The notes under the pieces are model-generated. The model was not told where the DNA came from, ran no database searches, and saw nothing but the letters and a program-made list of their open reading frames with translations. 63,354 bases of DNA from positions 1 to 63,354 of the forward strand of contig NZ_SBEF01000020.1 of the NCBI RefSeq assembly GCF_004011885.1, read 5' to 3'. This stretch comes from Serratia microhaemolytica. Lineage in GTDB: Bacteria > Pseudomonadota > Gammaproteobacteria > Enterobacterales > Enterobacteriaceae. Shown here piece by piece: positions 23,117 to 33,980 of this stretch. Both the position numbers and the translations under genes were made by a program. Every line of letters begins with the position of its first letter. Positions within the stretch are counted from its first letter, which is position 1.

Positions 23117-24029
23117 TAAAGTCGCAGTATTATTAGGTGGCACCTCTGCCGAACGCGAAGTCTCACTGCAATCAGGTGCCGCTGTGCTGGCCGGGTTGCA
23201 GCAGGCTGGCATCGATGCTCACGCAATCGATCCAAAAGATTCGCCAGTGACTGAATTGAAAAAACAGGGATTTACTAAAGTATTTATTGCTCTGCATGGC
23301 CGTGGTGGTGAAGACGGCACATTGCAGGGATTGCTGGAGTTTTTACAGTTGCCTTACACCGGTAGCAGGGTAATGGCTTCGGCACTCACGATGGATAAAT
23401 GGCGCAGCAAACTGGTGTGGCAATCGCTTGGATTACCGATCGCTCCATATGTGGCACTGGATCGCCAGCACTATCAAGGCAAACAGCGCGAGAGCTTACT
23501 GAACGCGATTGCCGCTCTGGGTTTACCGCTGATTGTCAAACCGAGTCGTGAAGGCTCCAGTGTTGGTATGAGTAAAGTGAGCGCGGCAGAGCAGCTTGAC
23601 ACAGCCCTGGCTGAAGCCTTTCGCCATGATGACCATGTGCTGGTGGAAAAATGGTTAGCCGGGCCAGAGTATACCGTCGCTATTTTAGGCGATAGCGTGT
23701 TGCCTTCGATTCGTATTCAACCTGCCGGTGTGTTTTACGATTACCAGGCCAAATATATTGCCGATGATACGCAATATTTCTGCCCAAGCGGTTTAAGCGC
23801 AGAAAAAGAGGCAGAACTGGCCAAGCTAGCGCTGTCGGCCTACCAGGCTCTCGATTGCTCAGGCTGGGGGCGAGTTGATGTGATGCAAGATGCAGATGGC
23901 CGTTTCTACCTACTGGAGGTTAATACCTCACCAGGTATGACCAGCCATAGCCTGGTGCCGATGGCAGCACAACAGGCTGGGTTAACTTTCTCGCAGTTGG
24001 TTACCCGTGTATTAGCGTTGGCAAATTGA
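23109..24029 (+). CDS. ddlB: D-alanine:D-alanine ligase B
   Basis: A 306-residue ATP-grasp ligase making the D-Ala-D-Ala dipeptide used by MurF. Conserved features are [38 protein letters not shown] and [12 protein letters not shown]. The frame opens at 23097, but [11 protein letters not shown] is the family start and gives exactly the E. coli length. One base separates it from ftsQ. Confidence 0.97.
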   Translation: MTDKVAVLLGGTSAEREVSLQSGAAVLAGLQQAGIDAHAIDPKDSPVTELKKQGFTKVFIALHGRGGEDGTLQGLLEFLQLPYTGSRVMASALTMDKWRSKLVWQSLGLPIAPYVALDRQHYQGKQRESLLNAIAALGLPLIVKPSREGSSVGMSKVSAAEQLDTALAEAFRHDDHVLVEKWLAGPEYTVAILGDSVLPSIRIQPAGVFYDYQAKYIADDTQYFCPSGLSAEKEAELAKLALSAYQALDCSGWGRVDVMQDADGRFYLLEVNTSPGMTSHSLVPMAAQQAGLTFSQLVTRVLALAN

Positions 24030-24030
24030 G

Positions 24031-24816
24031 ATGTCACAAGCGGCATTAAATGTGCGCGAGCGCGAAGCAGGCCAAGAGTCGCAGCGCGTTAACCGCACAC
24101 AACAGGCAGGGTTACTGTTTCTGTTGGTGGTGTTGGCAACAATAGTGTGGATTGGCTGGGTGGTATTCAACTGGATGCAGGATGAGCAGCGCGTACCTGT
24201 CTCGAAACTGATCCTGACCGGTGAGCGTCACTACACCCATGATGATGATGTGCGTCGTGCCATTCTGGCGCTGGGTGATCCGGGGAGATTCATGACGCAG
24301 GATGTTGACATTATCCAGCAGCAGATCAAGCAGATGCCCTGGATTAAGCAGGCCAGCATACGTAAACAGTGGCCAGATGAACTGAGAGTCCATCTGGTGG
24401 AGTATTCACCCGCTGCATACTGGAATGATGAGTATTTACTGGATGCCGATGGCAAGTCATTCAGCGTACCGGCAGAGCGGTTAGCCCACTTGCGATTGCC
24501 ATCACTCTCTGGCCCTGCGGGTAGCGGTCAAGATGTGTTGGCCGGGTACTATGCAATGAACCAGTTGCTTGGCAGCAACAAATTGCAGCTTAACAAGCTC
24601 GCCATGACCGCTCGCCACTCATGGCAGCTCACACTGAGTGACGGGGTGCGGCTCGAGTTAGGACGCGATGATTACTTGCCAAAATTGCAGCGGTTTATTG
24701 CGGTTTATCCGCTGATGCAACAAAGTGCCAAAGAGAAAAACCAGCAGATAGACTACATCGATTTACGTTACGACACCGGCGTAGCCGTTGGCTGGAAAAC
24801 TGGCGTTCCACCGTAA
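24031..24816 (+). CDS. ftsQ: Cell-division protein FtsQ
   Basis: A 261-residue bitopic membrane protein and hub of the FtsQLB complex. It has a cytoplasmic tail, a transmembrane helix (about 30-50), a POTRA domain starting at [10 protein letters not shown] and an FtsQ beta domain containing [16 protein letters not shown]. It ends right after GWKTGVPP and lacks the Gln-rich tail of E. coli FtsQ (276). Unlike E. coli, where ftsQ and ftsA overlap, 168 bp follow before ftsA. Confidence 0.96.
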   Translation: MSQAALNVREREAGQESQRVNRTQQAGLLFLLVVLATIVWIGWVVFNWMQDEQRVPVSKLILTGERHYTHDDDVRRAILALGDPGRFMTQDVDIIQQQIKQMPWIKQASIRKQWPDELRVHLVEYSPAAYWNDEYLLDADGKSFSVPAERLAHLRLPSLSGPAGSGQDVLAGYYAMNQLLGSNKLQLNKLAMTARHSWQLTLSDGVRLELGRDDYLPKLQRFIAVYPLMQQSAKEKNQQIDYIDLRYDTGVAVGWKTGVPP

Positions 24817-24984
24817 ATTTTAGTTGGCATGTTGCGATTGGCATCGTGAGGCTCCCGCTGCATTCGGCTTAGTGAATGCGACTTCGGGAAGCATTTAAAA
24901 AACAAGGAAATGTGAACACAGCCACTGCCGTTTTGCGTAAATAAGGCTGTCGTCAGTAATGAATCAGGTGCAGGCAAAACAACA

Positions 24985-26241
24985 ATGATAAAAACAGCGG
25001 ATAGAAAACTGGTAGTTGGATTGGAGATCGGTACTGCGAAAGTCTCCGCATTGGTAGGGGAAATTTTGCCTGATGGCATGGTCAATATTATTGGGGTAGG
25101 CAGTTGCCCATCACGCGGCATGGACAAAGGCGGTGTGAACGATCTTGAGTCGGTGGTGAAGTGTGTGCAACGGGCGGTTGATCAGGCAGAGTTGATGGCA
25201 GATTGCCAGATCTCCTCAGTTTATCTGGCGCTATCGGGTAAACATATCAGTTGCCAGAACGAAATTGGTATGGTGCCGATCTCAGAAGATGAAGTAACAC
25301 AGGAAGATGTTGAAAATGTGGTTCATACCGCTAAGTCGGTGCGAGTGCGAGAGGAACACCGCATTTTGCATGTGATCCCGCAAGAGTATGCGATCGACTA
25401 TCAGGAAGGGATTAAAAACCCGGTTGGGTTATCCGGTGTGCGGATGCAGGCCAAAGTACACCTGATTACCTGCCACAACGATATGGCAAAAAACATTGTT
25501 AAAGCAGTAGAACGCTGTGGTTTAAAGGTAGACCAACTAATTTTTTCTGGTTTAGCCGCTAGTTATGCTGTTTTAACCGAAGATGAGAGAGAATTAGGAG
25601 TTTGTGTGGTCGATATTGGTGGCGGCACGATGGATATGGCGATCTACACCGGTGGCGCGTTGCGGCACACCAAAGTGATCCCTTATGCCGGTAATGTGGT
25701 AACCAGCGATATCGCCTATGCTTTTGGTACGCCGCCTACCGATGCAGAAGCGATCAAAGTGCGCTATGGCTGCGCACTGGGTTCACTGGTCGGCAAGGAT
25801 GAGAATGTCGAGGTGCCGAGTGTAGGGGGCAGGCCTCCGCGTAACCTACAGCGGCAAACTCTGGCAGAGGTGATTGAGCCTCGCTATACCGAATTGCTCA
25901 ATTTGGTTAATGACGAAATTGTACAGTTACAGGAACAATTGCGTGCGCAAGGTGTAAAGCATCATCTGGCTGCAGGCATTGTACTCACCGGAGGGGCGGC
26001 ACAGATTGATGGTTTAGCCGCCTGTGCGCAACGGGTGTTTCATACCCAGGTTCGCATTGGGGAACCTTTGAACATCACCGGTCTGACGGATTACGCGCAA
26101 GAGCCTTATTATTCAACGGCAGTTGGGCTGTTGCACTATGGGAAAGAGTCTCATCTCAATGGTGAGGCTGAGATAGAAAAACGTACTTCAGTAGGCCATT
26201 GGTTCAAAAGACTCAATAGCTGGCTGAAAAAAGAATTTTAA
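24985..26241 (+). CDS. ftsA: Cell-division actin-like protein FtsA
   Basis: A 418-residue actin-fold ATPase that tethers FtsZ to the membrane and activates septal synthesis. It is almost identical to E. coli FtsA through the nucleotide-binding motifs GLEIGTAKV and VVDIGGGTMDMAIYTGG. The C-terminal amphipathic helix HWFKRLNSWLKKEF is the membrane target. A 168-bp spacer precedes the ATG and has no obvious strong ribosome site. Confidence 0.98.
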   Translation: MIKTADRKLVVGLEIGTAKVSALVGEILPDGMVNIIGVGSCPSRGMDKGGVNDLESVVKCVQRAVDQAELMADCQISSVYLALSGKHISCQNEIGMVPISEDEVTQEDVENVVHTAKSVRVREEHRILHVIPQEYAIDYQEGIKNPVGLSGVRMQAKVHLITCHNDMAKNIVKAVERCGLKVDQLIFSGLAASYAVLTEDERELGVCVVDIGGGTMDMAIYTGGALRHTKVIPYAGNVVTSDIAYAFGTPPTDAEAIKVRYGCALGSLVGKDENVEVPSVGGRPPRNLQRQTLAEVIEPRYTELLNLVNDEIVQLQEQLRAQGVKHHLAAGIVLTGGAAQIDGLAACAQRVFHTQVRIGEPLNITGLTDYAQEPYYSTAVGLLHYGKESHLNGEAEIEKRTSVGHWFKRLNSWLKKEF

Positions 26242-26312
26242 TACTTAAGTAAAAGATCAGGCGTAAGTAATTTTACTGTCTTGCAGCGACAGGCACAAAA
26301 CGGAGAGAAACT

Positions 26313-27464
26313 ATGTTTGAACCAATGGAACTAACCAACGACGCGGTGATCAAAGTCATCGGCGTAGGCGGTGGAGGTGGTAACGCCGTGGAACACATGG
26401 TGCGTGAGCGTATTGAAGGCGTCGACTTTTTTGCTGTCAACACCGATGCTCAGGCGCTAAGAAAAACAGCTGTTGGCCAGACCATACAGATTGGTAGCAG
26501 TATCACCAAAGGTCTCGGTGCGGGAGCAAACCCGGAAGTGGGGCGCAATGCGGCAGAAGAAGATCGTGAGACATTGCGCAACGCACTGGAAGGGGCCGAT
26601 ATGGTGTTCATCGCCGCAGGTATGGGCGGCGGCACCGGCACCGGTGCCGCACCGGTGGTGGCTGAAGTCGCCAAAGAATTAGGCATTTTGACCGTGGCGG
26701 TAGTCACCAAGCCGTTCAATTTTGAAGGCAAAAAGCGCATGGCATTCGCTGAACAGGGGATCGCTGAGTTATCAAAACATGTTGACTCACTGATCACCAT
26801 TCCCAACGATAAGTTACTCAAGGTGTTGGGACGTGGTATCTCGCTGCTGGATGCCTTTGGTGCCGCTAACGATGTGCTGAAAGGTGCGGTACAAGGGATC
26901 GCTGAGTTGATCACCCGCCCTGGCCTGATGAACGTTGACTTTGCCGATGTGCGTACTGTGATGTCTGAAATGGGCTATGCCATGATGGGTTCTGGTATCG
27001 CTTCAGGTGAAGATCGGGCTGAAGAAGCCGCAGAAATGGCGATTTCCAGCCCGCTGCTGGAGGATATCGATCTCTCTGGTGCGCGTGGTGTACTGGTTAA
27101 CATCACCGCTGGTTTTGATCTGCGACTTGATGAGTTTGAAACCGTAGGTAACACCATCCGTGCTTTTGCTTCTGATAACGCTACGGTGGTGATTGGTACT
27201 TCGCTCGATCCAGATATGAACGATGAGCTGCGTGTTACGGTAGTAGCAACCGGTATCGGTATGGATAAGCGACCAGATATTACCTTGGTAACTAACAAAG
27301 GTAGCGGCACAACACCGGAAGCACGCTATGCACAATCTGGTGTACCCCCGTTGCAAGCGGAAGTGAAACCGGCGGCAAAAGTGGTTAATGATCAAGGATC
27401 ACAAACCAGCAAAGAGCCAGATTATTTGGATATACCGGCATTTTTACGCAAACAGGCAGATTAA
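26313..27464 (+). CDS. ftsZ: Cell-division GTPase FtsZ
   Basis: A 383-residue tubulin homologue forming the Z-ring. It has the GTP signature [10 protein letters not shown], the T7 loop [11 protein letters not shown] and the C-terminal peptide [14 protein letters not shown] that binds FtsA and ZipA. ACGGAGAG precedes the ATG at good spacing. Confidence 0.99.
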   Translation: MFEPMELTNDAVIKVIGVGGGGGNAVEHMVRERIEGVDFFAVNTDAQALRKTAVGQTIQIGSSITKGLGAGANPEVGRNAAEEDRETLRNALEGADMVFIAAGMGGGTGTGAAPVVAEVAKELGILTVAVVTKPFNFEGKKRMAFAEQGIAELSKHVDSLITIPNDKLLKVLGRGISLLDAFGAANDVLKGAVQGIAELITRPGLMNVDFADVRTVMSEMGYAMMGSGIASGEDRAEEAAEMAISSPLLEDIDLSGARGVLVNITAGFDLRLDEFETVGNTIRAFASDNATVVIGTSLDPDMNDELRVTVVATGIGMDKRPDITLVTNKGSGTTPEARYAQSGVPPLQAEVKPAAKVVNDQGSQTSKEPDYLDIPAFLRKQAD

Positions 27465-27478
27465 TATAACTATCTGGT

Positions 27479-27506
27479 TTGAAATCTTGTGGGTTTATGC
27501 TAGGAT
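27479..27506 (+). promoter_or_regulatory. Promoter of lpxC
   Basis: TTGAAA (27479-27484), a 16-nt spacer and TAGGAT (27501-27506) with a TGn extended -10. It lies in the ftsZ-lpxC gap. A small stem CCGGTC (27512-27517) / GACCGG (27531-27536) follows in the leader. Confidence 0.5.
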
Positions 27507-27565
27507 CGCCGCCGGTCTTGCTGTCTGCTTGACCGGAAGGACTGATAACATTGCGAGATAAGATA

Positions 27566-28483
27566 ATGATTAAACAACGGACATTAAAACAGATTGTACA
27601 GGCGACAGGCGTCGGTTTGCATACCGGCAAGAAAGTCACGCTGACAATGCGCCCTGCTGCGGCGAATACCGGTGTTATCTATCGTCGTACTGATCTGAAT
27701 CCACCGGTTGACTTCTATGCAGATCCAAAATCGGTGCGTGACACCATGCTCTGTACCTGTCTAGTCAATGAATCAGACGTGCGTATTTCTACTGTGGAAC
27801 ACCTGAATGCAGCACTGGCTGGTTTAGGTATCGATAACATTGTTATCGAAGTTGATGCGGCTGAAATCCCGATTATGGATGGCAGTGCCAGCCCGTTCGT
27901 CTTCCTGTTGCTGGATGCCGGTATCGAAGAGCTGAACGTGGCGAAAAAGTTCCTGCGTCTGAAAGAGACGGTGCGTGTTGAAGAGGGTGACAAGTGGGCT
28001 GAACTATCGCCGTACAATGGTTTCCGCCTCGATTTTACTATCGACTTCAACCACCCAGCGATTGATGCCAGCACGCAGCGCTACTGCTTGGATTTTTCAT
28101 CTGATGCATTTGTGCGTCAGATCAGCCGCGCGCGCACTTTTGGTTTCATGCGCGACATCGAGTATCTGCAATCGCGGGGTTTGGCGCTAGGTGGCAGTTT
28201 TGATTGTGCCATCGTGGTTGATGATTACCGCGTGCTGAATGAAGATGGCCTGCGTTTTGAAGATGAGTTTGTTCGTCACAAAATGCTGGATGCTATCGGT
28301 GACCTGTTCATGTGTGGTCACAACATTATTGGCGCATTTACCGCTTATAAGTCAGGACATGCGCTCAATAATAAACTGCTGCAAGCGGTATTAGCGAGAC
28401 AGGAAGCGTGGGAATTCGCCACCTTCGAAGATGAAGCAGAGATGCCATTAACATTCAAAGCGATGTCGGCATTAGTGGTCTAA
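27566..28483 (+). CDS. lpxC: UDP-3-O-acyl-GlcNAc deacetylase LpxC
   Basis: A 305-residue zinc deacetylase, the committed step of lipid A synthesis. Zinc ligands lie in VEHLNAAL and in HKMLDAIGD. The frame could open at TTG 27551, but [11 protein letters not shown] is the conserved start and gives the E. coli length. Its last 12 bases overlap the convergent dciA-like gene. The C-terminal stretch MSALVV is near the E. coli end that controls degradation by FtsH. Confidence 0.98.
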   Translation: MIKQRTLKQIVQATGVGLHTGKKVTLTMRPAAANTGVIYRRTDLNPPVDFYADPKSVRDTMLCTCLVNESDVRISTVEHLNAALAGLGIDNIVIEVDAAEIPIMDGSASPFVFLLLDAGIEELNVAKKFLRLKETVRVEEGDKWAELSPYNGFRLDFTIDFNHPAIDASTQRYCLDFSSDAFVRQISRARTFGFMRDIEYLQSRGLALGGSFDCAIVVDDYRVLNEDGLRFEDEFVRHKMLDAIGDLFMCGHNIIGAFTAYKSGHALNNKLLQAVLARQEAWEFATFEDEAEMPLTFKAMSALVV

Positions 28484-29023
28484 CTGATCATCTGTAAATT
28501 CTCTGTTGTGGTTGGTGTCGCCGGTATTTTTTTCTGCCAGTGCTGCCAACCGCTCCAGCGCCTTACGTAACTTTTCTGGGCTGCGTGCCGCCAATCCCCG
28601 TAGTTGTTCCGCACTTTCCTGGCTTAAATGGCGTAATGGCGCTTTTGCTGATACATTTTCAACAGTTCCAGTACGACTTTTCAGCTGTTGAGCACCAGCT
28701 ACCATCAACGCCGGATTAATCCTGATGTCGATCGATGACAATGATGGTAGAATTTCCCGCCTTAGTGCGGCAAGTAAACTGGCGTTTTCATAGCGTAACC
28801 GTGTCATCCAACTGGCATTGGCAGTTTCAAGCACTAACACCCCCTGTCGAAAATTAGCGACACGGCACCAGGGGTGCAGTTGAACAGGCAGCAGACTTTT
28901 TACTGTCTGATTCAGTTTTAACAGGGTGATGGCGCGCTGCCGAACATGATGCAGTGACTCCTTCTCTCGGCTTGCTGTGTCGGCAAACAGCGCATCTAAC
29001 AGTTGTGGGCGACTATCGCGCAT
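28472..29023 (-). CDS. DUF721 (DciA-like) protein
   Basis: A 183-residue protein with an N-terminal DUF721 domain (about 1-100; [31 protein letters not shown]). In other bacteria this domain defines DciA, the ancestral loader or operator of replicative helicase DnaB. The C-terminal part (about 110-183) is charged and helical ([19 protein letters not shown]). The open frame extends to 29191, but GGAG with suitable spacing precedes ATG 29023 (or 29026). It is divergent from secM with 26 bp between starts, and it converges on lpxC. E. coli has no gene here. Whether it is functional in replication in this lineage is unknown. Confidence 0.75.
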   Translation of the reverse strand: MRDSRPQLLDALFADTASREKESLHHVRQRAITLLKLNQTVKSLLPVQLHPWCRVANFRQGVLVLETANASWMTRLRYENASLLAALRREILPSLSSIDIRINPALMVAGAQQLKSRTGTVENVSAKAPLRHLSQESAEQLRGLAARSPEKLRKALERLAALAEKNTGDTNHNREFTDDQLDH

Positions 29024-29049
29024 CATGGACTCCAGTGGATAACAGACTT

Positions 29050-29574
29050 GTGATCGGTATTTTAAATCGTTGGCGACAATTTGGCAGACGTTATTTTTGG
29101 CCCCATCTCCTGTTAGGAATGGTCGCGGCCACGCTTGGCGCTCCACAGAGTCTAGCCAGCAGCGATCAGAGCGCATTATCCAGCACCTCATCCAGTTTAA
29201 ACAGCCACACTGTCACTGATAACGCCATTGACCATCTCGCGCTGTGGCAAGGCTGTTATCGCCGCCCAACCAATAACATTGATTACTGGCAGCAACATGC
29301 ACTACGCACAGTGATCCGCCATCTCTCTTTTTCATTAGCACCGCAAGCGGTCTCCAATGGTGGGCAGAACGCTCTCAGCAACACAGAGCAACGGCTGCAG
29401 ATGGCGCAACTGGCGCTAATATCAACCTTAAATGCACTGCTGACACACCATCCCAAACTAGCGGTTACCGTTAGCCCCCGGCCATTATTCCGCTCAGAGA
29501 TTGGCCTCTCTCACCACACTGGATTATGGCTTGCTCAAGTGCAAGGTATTCGCGCTGGCCCCTCCTCGCTGTAA
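29050..29574 (+). CDS. secM: SecM translation-arrest secretion monitor
   Basis: A 174-residue exported sensor whose nascent chain stalls the ribosome and opens the secA ribosome site when Sec export is slow. The start is GTG 29050: from there the product reads (M)IGILNRWRQFGRRYFWPHL, matching E. coli SecM, and continues into a long signal sequence (about 12-36). The central block DYWQQHALRTVIRHLSF is conserved. The arrest segment is W160-L161-AQVQ-GIRAGP (166-171). The Phe at -5 from Trp is His155, and the Ile after Trp is Leu161. Followed by secA after 85 bp. Confidence 0.93.
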   Translation: MIGILNRWRQFGRRYFWPHLLLGMVAATLGAPQSLASSDQSALSSTSSSLNSHTVTDNAIDHLALWQGCYRRPTNNIDYWQQHALRTVIRHLSFSLAPQAVSNGGQNALSNTEQRLQMAQLALISTLNALLTHHPKLAVTVSPRPLFRSEIGLSHHTGLWLAQVQGIRAGPSSL

Positions 29575-29659
29575 CGCCATCGGGCAACCCAAATAAAAAA
29601 ATAGAACGATAACGTTGTTGACGGCAGTAACACTGCCACAGTGAGAGACATTAAAAATT

Positions 29660-32371
29660 ATGCTAATTAAATTATTAACTAAAGTTTTCGGTAGCAGTAA
29701 TGATCGTACCTTGCGCCGTATGCGCAAGGTGGTTGATGTAATCAACCGCATGGAGCCTGCTCTGGAGCAGCTCTCTGATGAACAGTTAAAAGCGAAAACC
29801 GATGAATTCCGCCTGCGGCTGGAAAAAGATGGCAAACTGGAATCACTGTTGCCTGAAGCCTTCGCCGTGGTACGTGAAGCCAGTAAGCGGGTATTTGGTA
29901 TGCGCCACTTCGATGTACAGTTGATTGGCGGCATGGTGTTGAACGAACGCTGCATTGCCGAGATGCGTACTGGTGAAGGTAAAACATTAACCGCAACCCT
30001 GCCTGCCTACTTAAATGCCTTAACCGGGCGAGGTGTGCATATTGTTACCGTCAACGACTACCTGGCGCAGCGTGATGCGGAGAACAACCGCCCACTGTTT
30101 GAATTTCTTGGTTTGACGGTGGGCATCAACCTGCCAGGTATGCCGCCGGCCGCCAAACGTGAAGCTTATGCCGCAGACATCACCTATGGCACTAACAACG
30201 AATACGGTTTCGACTACCTGCGCGACAATATGGCATTCAGCCCACAAGATCGTGTACAGCGTAAACTTTACTATGCGCTGGTAGATGAAGTGGACTCGAT
30301 CCTGATCGATGAAGCACGCACCCCGCTGATTATCTCCGGCCCGGTCGAGGACAGCTCTGAACTTTACATCAAAGTGAACAAACTGATCCCGAAACTGGTT
30401 CGCCAGGAAAAAGAGGATTCAGACACCTTCCAAGGCGAAGGTGACTTTTCCGTTGATGAGAAAGCGCGCCAAGTACATTTAACCGAGCGTGGGCTGATTA
30501 AAATTGAGCAGATGCTGGTCGACTCCGACATCATGAATGAAGGTGAATCGCTCTATTCACCGACCAACATCATCCTGATGCACCATGTTACCGCCTCCTT
30601 GCGCGCCCACGCGCTGTTCACCCGTGACGTTGACTACATCGTCAAAGAGGGCGAAGTGATCATCGTTGATGAACATACTGGCCGTACCATGCAGGGGCGT
30701 CGCTGGTCAGATGGGCTGCATCAAGCGGTAGAGGCAAAAGAGGGAGTTGAGATCCAGAACGAGAACCAAACGCTGGCTTCAATCACCTTCCAAAACTACT
30801 TCCGCCTGTATGAAAAACTGGCTGGCATGACCGGTACAGCAGATACAGAAGCGTTTGAATTCAGTTCAATCTACAAATTGAACACCATTGTTATTCCAAC
30901 TAACAAACCGATGATCCGTAAAGATATGCCGGATCTGGTCTACATGACCGAACAGGAAAAAATTGGCGCGATCATTGAAGATATTCGTGAATGTGTCGCC
31001 AAAGGTCAGCCGGTATTGGTCGGTACCATCTCGATCGAAAAATCGGAACTGGTTTCACGTGAACTGACCAAAGCCGGTATCAAACACCAGGTACTGAATG
31101 CCAAATTCCACGCCAAAGAGGCAGAAATTGTTGCCCAAGCAGGGCAAAGCGGCGCCGTTACCATCGCCACCAACATGGCAGGACGTGGTACCGACATCGT
31201 GCTCGGTGGCAGTTGGCAAAACGAAATCTCCCTGTTGGAGAACCCAACTAACGAACAAATTGAAGAAATCAGGGCACAATGGCAAGTTCGTCATGAAGCG
31301 GTTCTCGCCGTCGGTGGCTTACACATCATCGGCACTGAACGCCATGAGTCACGAAGAATTGATAACCAGTTGCGTGGTCGTTCCGGCCGTCAGGGTGACC
31401 CTGGCTCATCACGCTTCTACCTCTCGATGGAAGATGCGCTAATGCGTATCTTTGCCTCGGATCGGGTCGCAAACATGATGCGCAAATTTGGCATGAAAGA
31501 AGGAGAAGCGATTGAACATCCTTGGGTAACCAAAGCGATCGCTAATGCGCAACGCAAAGTGGAAAACCGCAACTTCGATATTCGTAAACAGCTACTTGAA
31601 TATGACGATGTCGCTAACGACCAGCGCCGCGCCATCTACAGCCAGCGTAACGATCTGCTCGATGTCTCCGACATCAGCGAAACCGTCAACAGCATTCGTG
31701 AAGATGTGTTTAAAGCCACCATCGACAGCTATATTCCACCGCAATCGCTGGAGGAGATGTGGGATGTTGCTGGCCTGGAAGAGCGGTTGAAAAATGATTT
31801 TGATCTCGCCATGCCAATTACCGACTGGCTGGACAAAGAGCCAGAACTGCATGAAGAGACACTGCGTGAACGCATCCTAAACACGGCAATTGAAGAGTAT
31901 CAGCGCAAAGAGCAGATTGTCGGTGCAGAGACAATGCGCAACTTTGAAAAGGGTGTGATGCTGCAAACACTCGACTCACTGTGGAAAGAGCACCTGGCTG
32001 CGATGGATTACCTACGCCAAGGCATCCACCTGCGTGGCTATGCGCAGAAAGATCCAAAGCAGGAGTACAAGCGTGAATCGTTTAGTATGTTTGCCAACAT
32101 GCTGGAATCACTAAAATATGAAGTGATCAGTGTTCTGAGCAAAGTACAAGTGCGCCTGCCGGAAGAGGTTGAAGCCTTGGAACAGCAGCGCCGCGAAGAG
32201 GCGGAGCGCCTGGCACATCTCCAACGCCTCAGTCACCAAGAACAGAATGCTCTGGCCACGGGCGACAGCCCCTCACCGATTGCGGTGCAACATAAAATCG
32301 GTCGTAACGATGCTTGCCCATGCGGATCTGGCAAAAAATATAAGCAGTGTCATGGTCGGCTACAACAGTAG
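29660..32371 (+). CDS. secA: Preprotein translocase ATPase SecA
   Basis: A 903-residue motor of Sec protein export. It contains Walker A in [14 protein letters not shown], Walker [13 protein letters not shown], helicase motif [10 protein letters not shown] and a C-terminal zinc-binding SEC-C tail [14 protein letters not shown]. About the same size as E. coli SecA (901). Its expression is expected to be coupled to SecM stalling just upstream. Confidence 0.99.
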   Translation: MLIKLLTKVFGSSNDRTLRRMRKVVDVINRMEPALEQLSDEQLKAKTDEFRLRLEKDGKLESLLPEAFAVVREASKRVFGMRHFDVQLIGGMVLNERCIAEMRTGEGKTLTATLPAYLNALTGRGVHIVTVNDYLAQRDAENNRPLFEFLGLTVGINLPGMPPAAKREAYAADITYGTNNEYGFDYLRDNMAFSPQDRVQRKLYYALVDEVDSILIDEARTPLIISGPVEDSSELYIKVNKLIPKLVRQEKEDSDTFQGEGDFSVDEKARQVHLTERGLIKIEQMLVDSDIMNEGESLYSPTNIILMHHVTASLRAHALFTRDVDYIVKEGEVIIVDEHTGRTMQGRRWSDGLHQAVEAKEGVEIQNENQTLASITFQNYFRLYEKLAGMTGTADTEAFEFSSIYKLNTIVIPTNKPMIRKDMPDLVYMTEQEKIGAIIEDIRECVAKGQPVLVGTISIEKSELVSRELTKAGIKHQVLNAKFHAKEAEIVAQAGQSGAVTIATNMAGRGTDIVLGGSWQNEISLLENPTNEQIEEIRAQWQVRHEAVLAVGGLHIIGTERHESRRIDNQLRGRSGRQGDPGSSRFYLSMEDALMRIFASDRVANMMRKFGMKEGEAIEHPWVTKAIANAQRKVENRNFDIRKQLLEYDDVANDQRRAIYSQRNDLLDVSDISETVNSIREDVFKATIDSYIPPQSLEEMWDVAGLEERLKNDFDLAMPITDWLDKEPELHEETLRERILNTAIEEYQRKEQIVGAETMRNFEKGVMLQTLDSLWKEHLAAMDYLRQGIHLRGYAQKDPKQEYKRESFSMFANMLESLKYEVISVLSKVQVRLPEEVEALEQQRREEAERLAHLQRLSHQEQNALATGDSPSPIAVQHKIGRNDACPCGSGKKYKQCHGRLQQ

Positions 32372-32443
32372 CTTAACGCACCACCTGCTACGGCGTTAAG
32401 CTATCAAATGGCAAGAGGCTCAACTGATTGAGCCTCTTTTTTT
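32370..32443 (+). terminator. Tandem hairpins and intrinsic terminator after secA
   Basis: First stem: AGCTTAACGC (32370-32379, overlapping the stop codon) pairs with GCGTTAAGCT (32393-32402). The second stem, AAGAGGCTCAA (32413-32423) / TTGAGCCTCTT (32428-32438), is followed by a T-run to 32443. This is a classic intrinsic terminator. Confidence 0.9.
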
Positions 32444-32544
32444 AAGCCGAACCCACCAACAGCAACATGTTACTGCTGTTATTTATTGATAAAACATGCA
32501 TATCGCTGGATAAGTGACGGATGCAATGCTAATCGGAACAGGCA

Positions 32545-32937
32545 ATGAAACAGTTAACCATCGCAGTGGGTATCATCTGTAACGCACAACAGCAAATTTT
32601 GATCACCCGCAGGGCAGCAGGAACACACTTGGCTGGTTTTTGGGAGTTCCCAGGCGGCAAAGTAGAACCGGGTGAAAGCGTGGAGCAGGCATTAAGCCGT
32701 GAACTACAGGAAGAGGTTGGCATTACACCGCAGCAACCAACGCGACTGAACGTCACTGAACATCAGTTTGATGATCGCACTGTCACCCTGAACTTCTATC
32801 TGGTTAACGCTTGGAGCGGCAACGCCTACAACCGTGAAGGACAACAGATGTGCTGGGTACACCGACACCAGTTGAGCCAATACCAATTTCCTGCCGCTAA
32901 CCAAGCCGTGATTGAGTTACTGCAAACAGCAACCTGA
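32545..32937 (+). CDS. mutT: 8-oxo-dGTP diphosphatase MutT
   Basis: A 130-residue Nudix hydrolase that removes 8-oxo-dGTP from the nucleotide pool. The complete Nudix box is GGKVEPGESVEQALSRELQ followed by EEVGI. Conserved neighbour of secA. A strong terminator between them implies its own promoter. Confidence 0.97.
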   Translation: MKQLTIAVGIICNAQQQILITRRAAGTHLAGFWEFPGGKVEPGESVEQALSRELQEEVGITPQQPTRLNVTEHQFDDRTVTLNFYLVNAWSGNAYNREGQQMCWVHRHQLSQYQFPAANQAVIELLQTAT

Positions 32938-33016
32938 GTGTAATGCCACAGCATGACAACCAAGATCGTGCCGGTGGCACAGGCGGTGACTAACCAAGCT
33001 AACCAATCAGGTTGAG

Positions 33017-33676
33017 TTACGCTAACTCGACCACTTTTTTTACCAGTTTTGTGATACCTGAGTAGAGTTCCAATAGCGTAGCATCACCATGCATATACGC
33101 CGGTGAGCTAACAATCTTGTGCTCGCTATCAACCACACACTCGGCTGAAACACAGGGCTGATGTATCGCACCGGTGTTTTCTATCTGTTTAGCAACATCA
33201 CTATCAGTGCCGATGGTTAAGGTCGGTTTATCGCTACCGACCGCCAGTGCAACCAATGCGGGTGCAATACAGATCGCGCCAATCGGCTTGCGCTGCTGCT
33301 TAAATTGACGGATTTTTGCCAGCACCTGCTCATTTACCGCTGCCTGGCTACCCGCAAAAGCGAAACTGCACAGATTTTTTGCCACACCATAGCCACCGGG
33401 GATCACCACACCATCAAATTGGTCGCAATTCAGATTGGCAATATCCTCTATCGCACCGCGCGCAATTCTGGCCGCCTCTTGCAGGATATTTCTTTTTTCG
33501 CCGATTGACTCTTGCCCAGTCAAATGATTCATCACGTGATACTGATCTTGATTTAAAGCAAATATTTTATAGCTGGCACCTGCTTGCTCCAACGCCAACA
33601 GCGCTAATACCGACTCCCGGATCTCAGCTCCATCAAGAGATCCACAACCAGATAAAATAACCGCTATCTTTTTCAT
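33017..33676 (-). CDS. elbB: Isoprenoid-biosynthesis glyoxalase ElbB-like
   Basis: A 219-residue DJ-1/PfpI-fold protein. Features are MKKIAVILSGCGSLDGAEI, the helix EAARIARG, and the nucleophile-elbow Cys in PIGAICIAPALVALA. E. coli ElbB (217 residues) has glyoxalase III activity and was linked to lycopene yield. AAAGGAA lies 7-8 nt before ATG 33676; the frame extends further but without homology. Sequence is clearly diverged from E. coli ElbB, and the gene is not in its usual neighbourhood beside mtgA/arcB. Confidence 0.85.
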   Translation of the reverse strand: MKKIAVILSGCGSLDGAEIRESVLALLALEQAGASYKIFALNQDQYHVMNHLTGQESIGEKRNILQEAARIARGAIEDIANLNCDQFDGVVIPGGYGVAKNLCSFAFAGSQAAVNEQVLAKIRQFKQQRKPIGAICIAPALVALAVGSDKPTLTIGTDSDVAKQIENTGAIHQPCVSAECVVDSEHKIVSSPAYMHGDATLLELYSGITKLVKKVVELA

Positions 33677-33980
33677 AAATATTTCCTTTTCATGTTGATC
33701 ACTATGCACGGGACGACAGTTCAGAGCCTGTACCAATAAATGAACATTTCGGGCACCGCTCAAGGATAAAATGATAACTAAAATAGCCGATCGGATAGCG
33801 TATTAACCCACCGCTATTTACCATTACAGCAGATCGATAGCACGGTGAATGGATAGTGCTCAACCACTCATTACCCTGCCGCAAACTAGGGGCACCGCCG
33901 CTTACCAGTTAGAAACATGATGGTAAGCGGACAGTGTTAACAAGACACGATAAACACCAGAGCTTGTGTCGGTGGCTGAA
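33677..33980. other. Intergenic region between elbB and yggL
   Basis: About 300 bp with no credible gene. It contains the hairpin listed separately at 33898-33930 and the elbB promoter zone. Confidence 0.4.
33898..33930 (-). terminator. Hairpin downstream of yggL
   Basis: CCGCTTACCA (33898-33907) and TGGTAAGCGG (33921-33930) form a perfect 10-bp stem with a 13-nt loop. It lies about 50 bp beyond the yggL stop. No U-tract follows, so termination may be factor-dependent. Confidence 0.5.
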
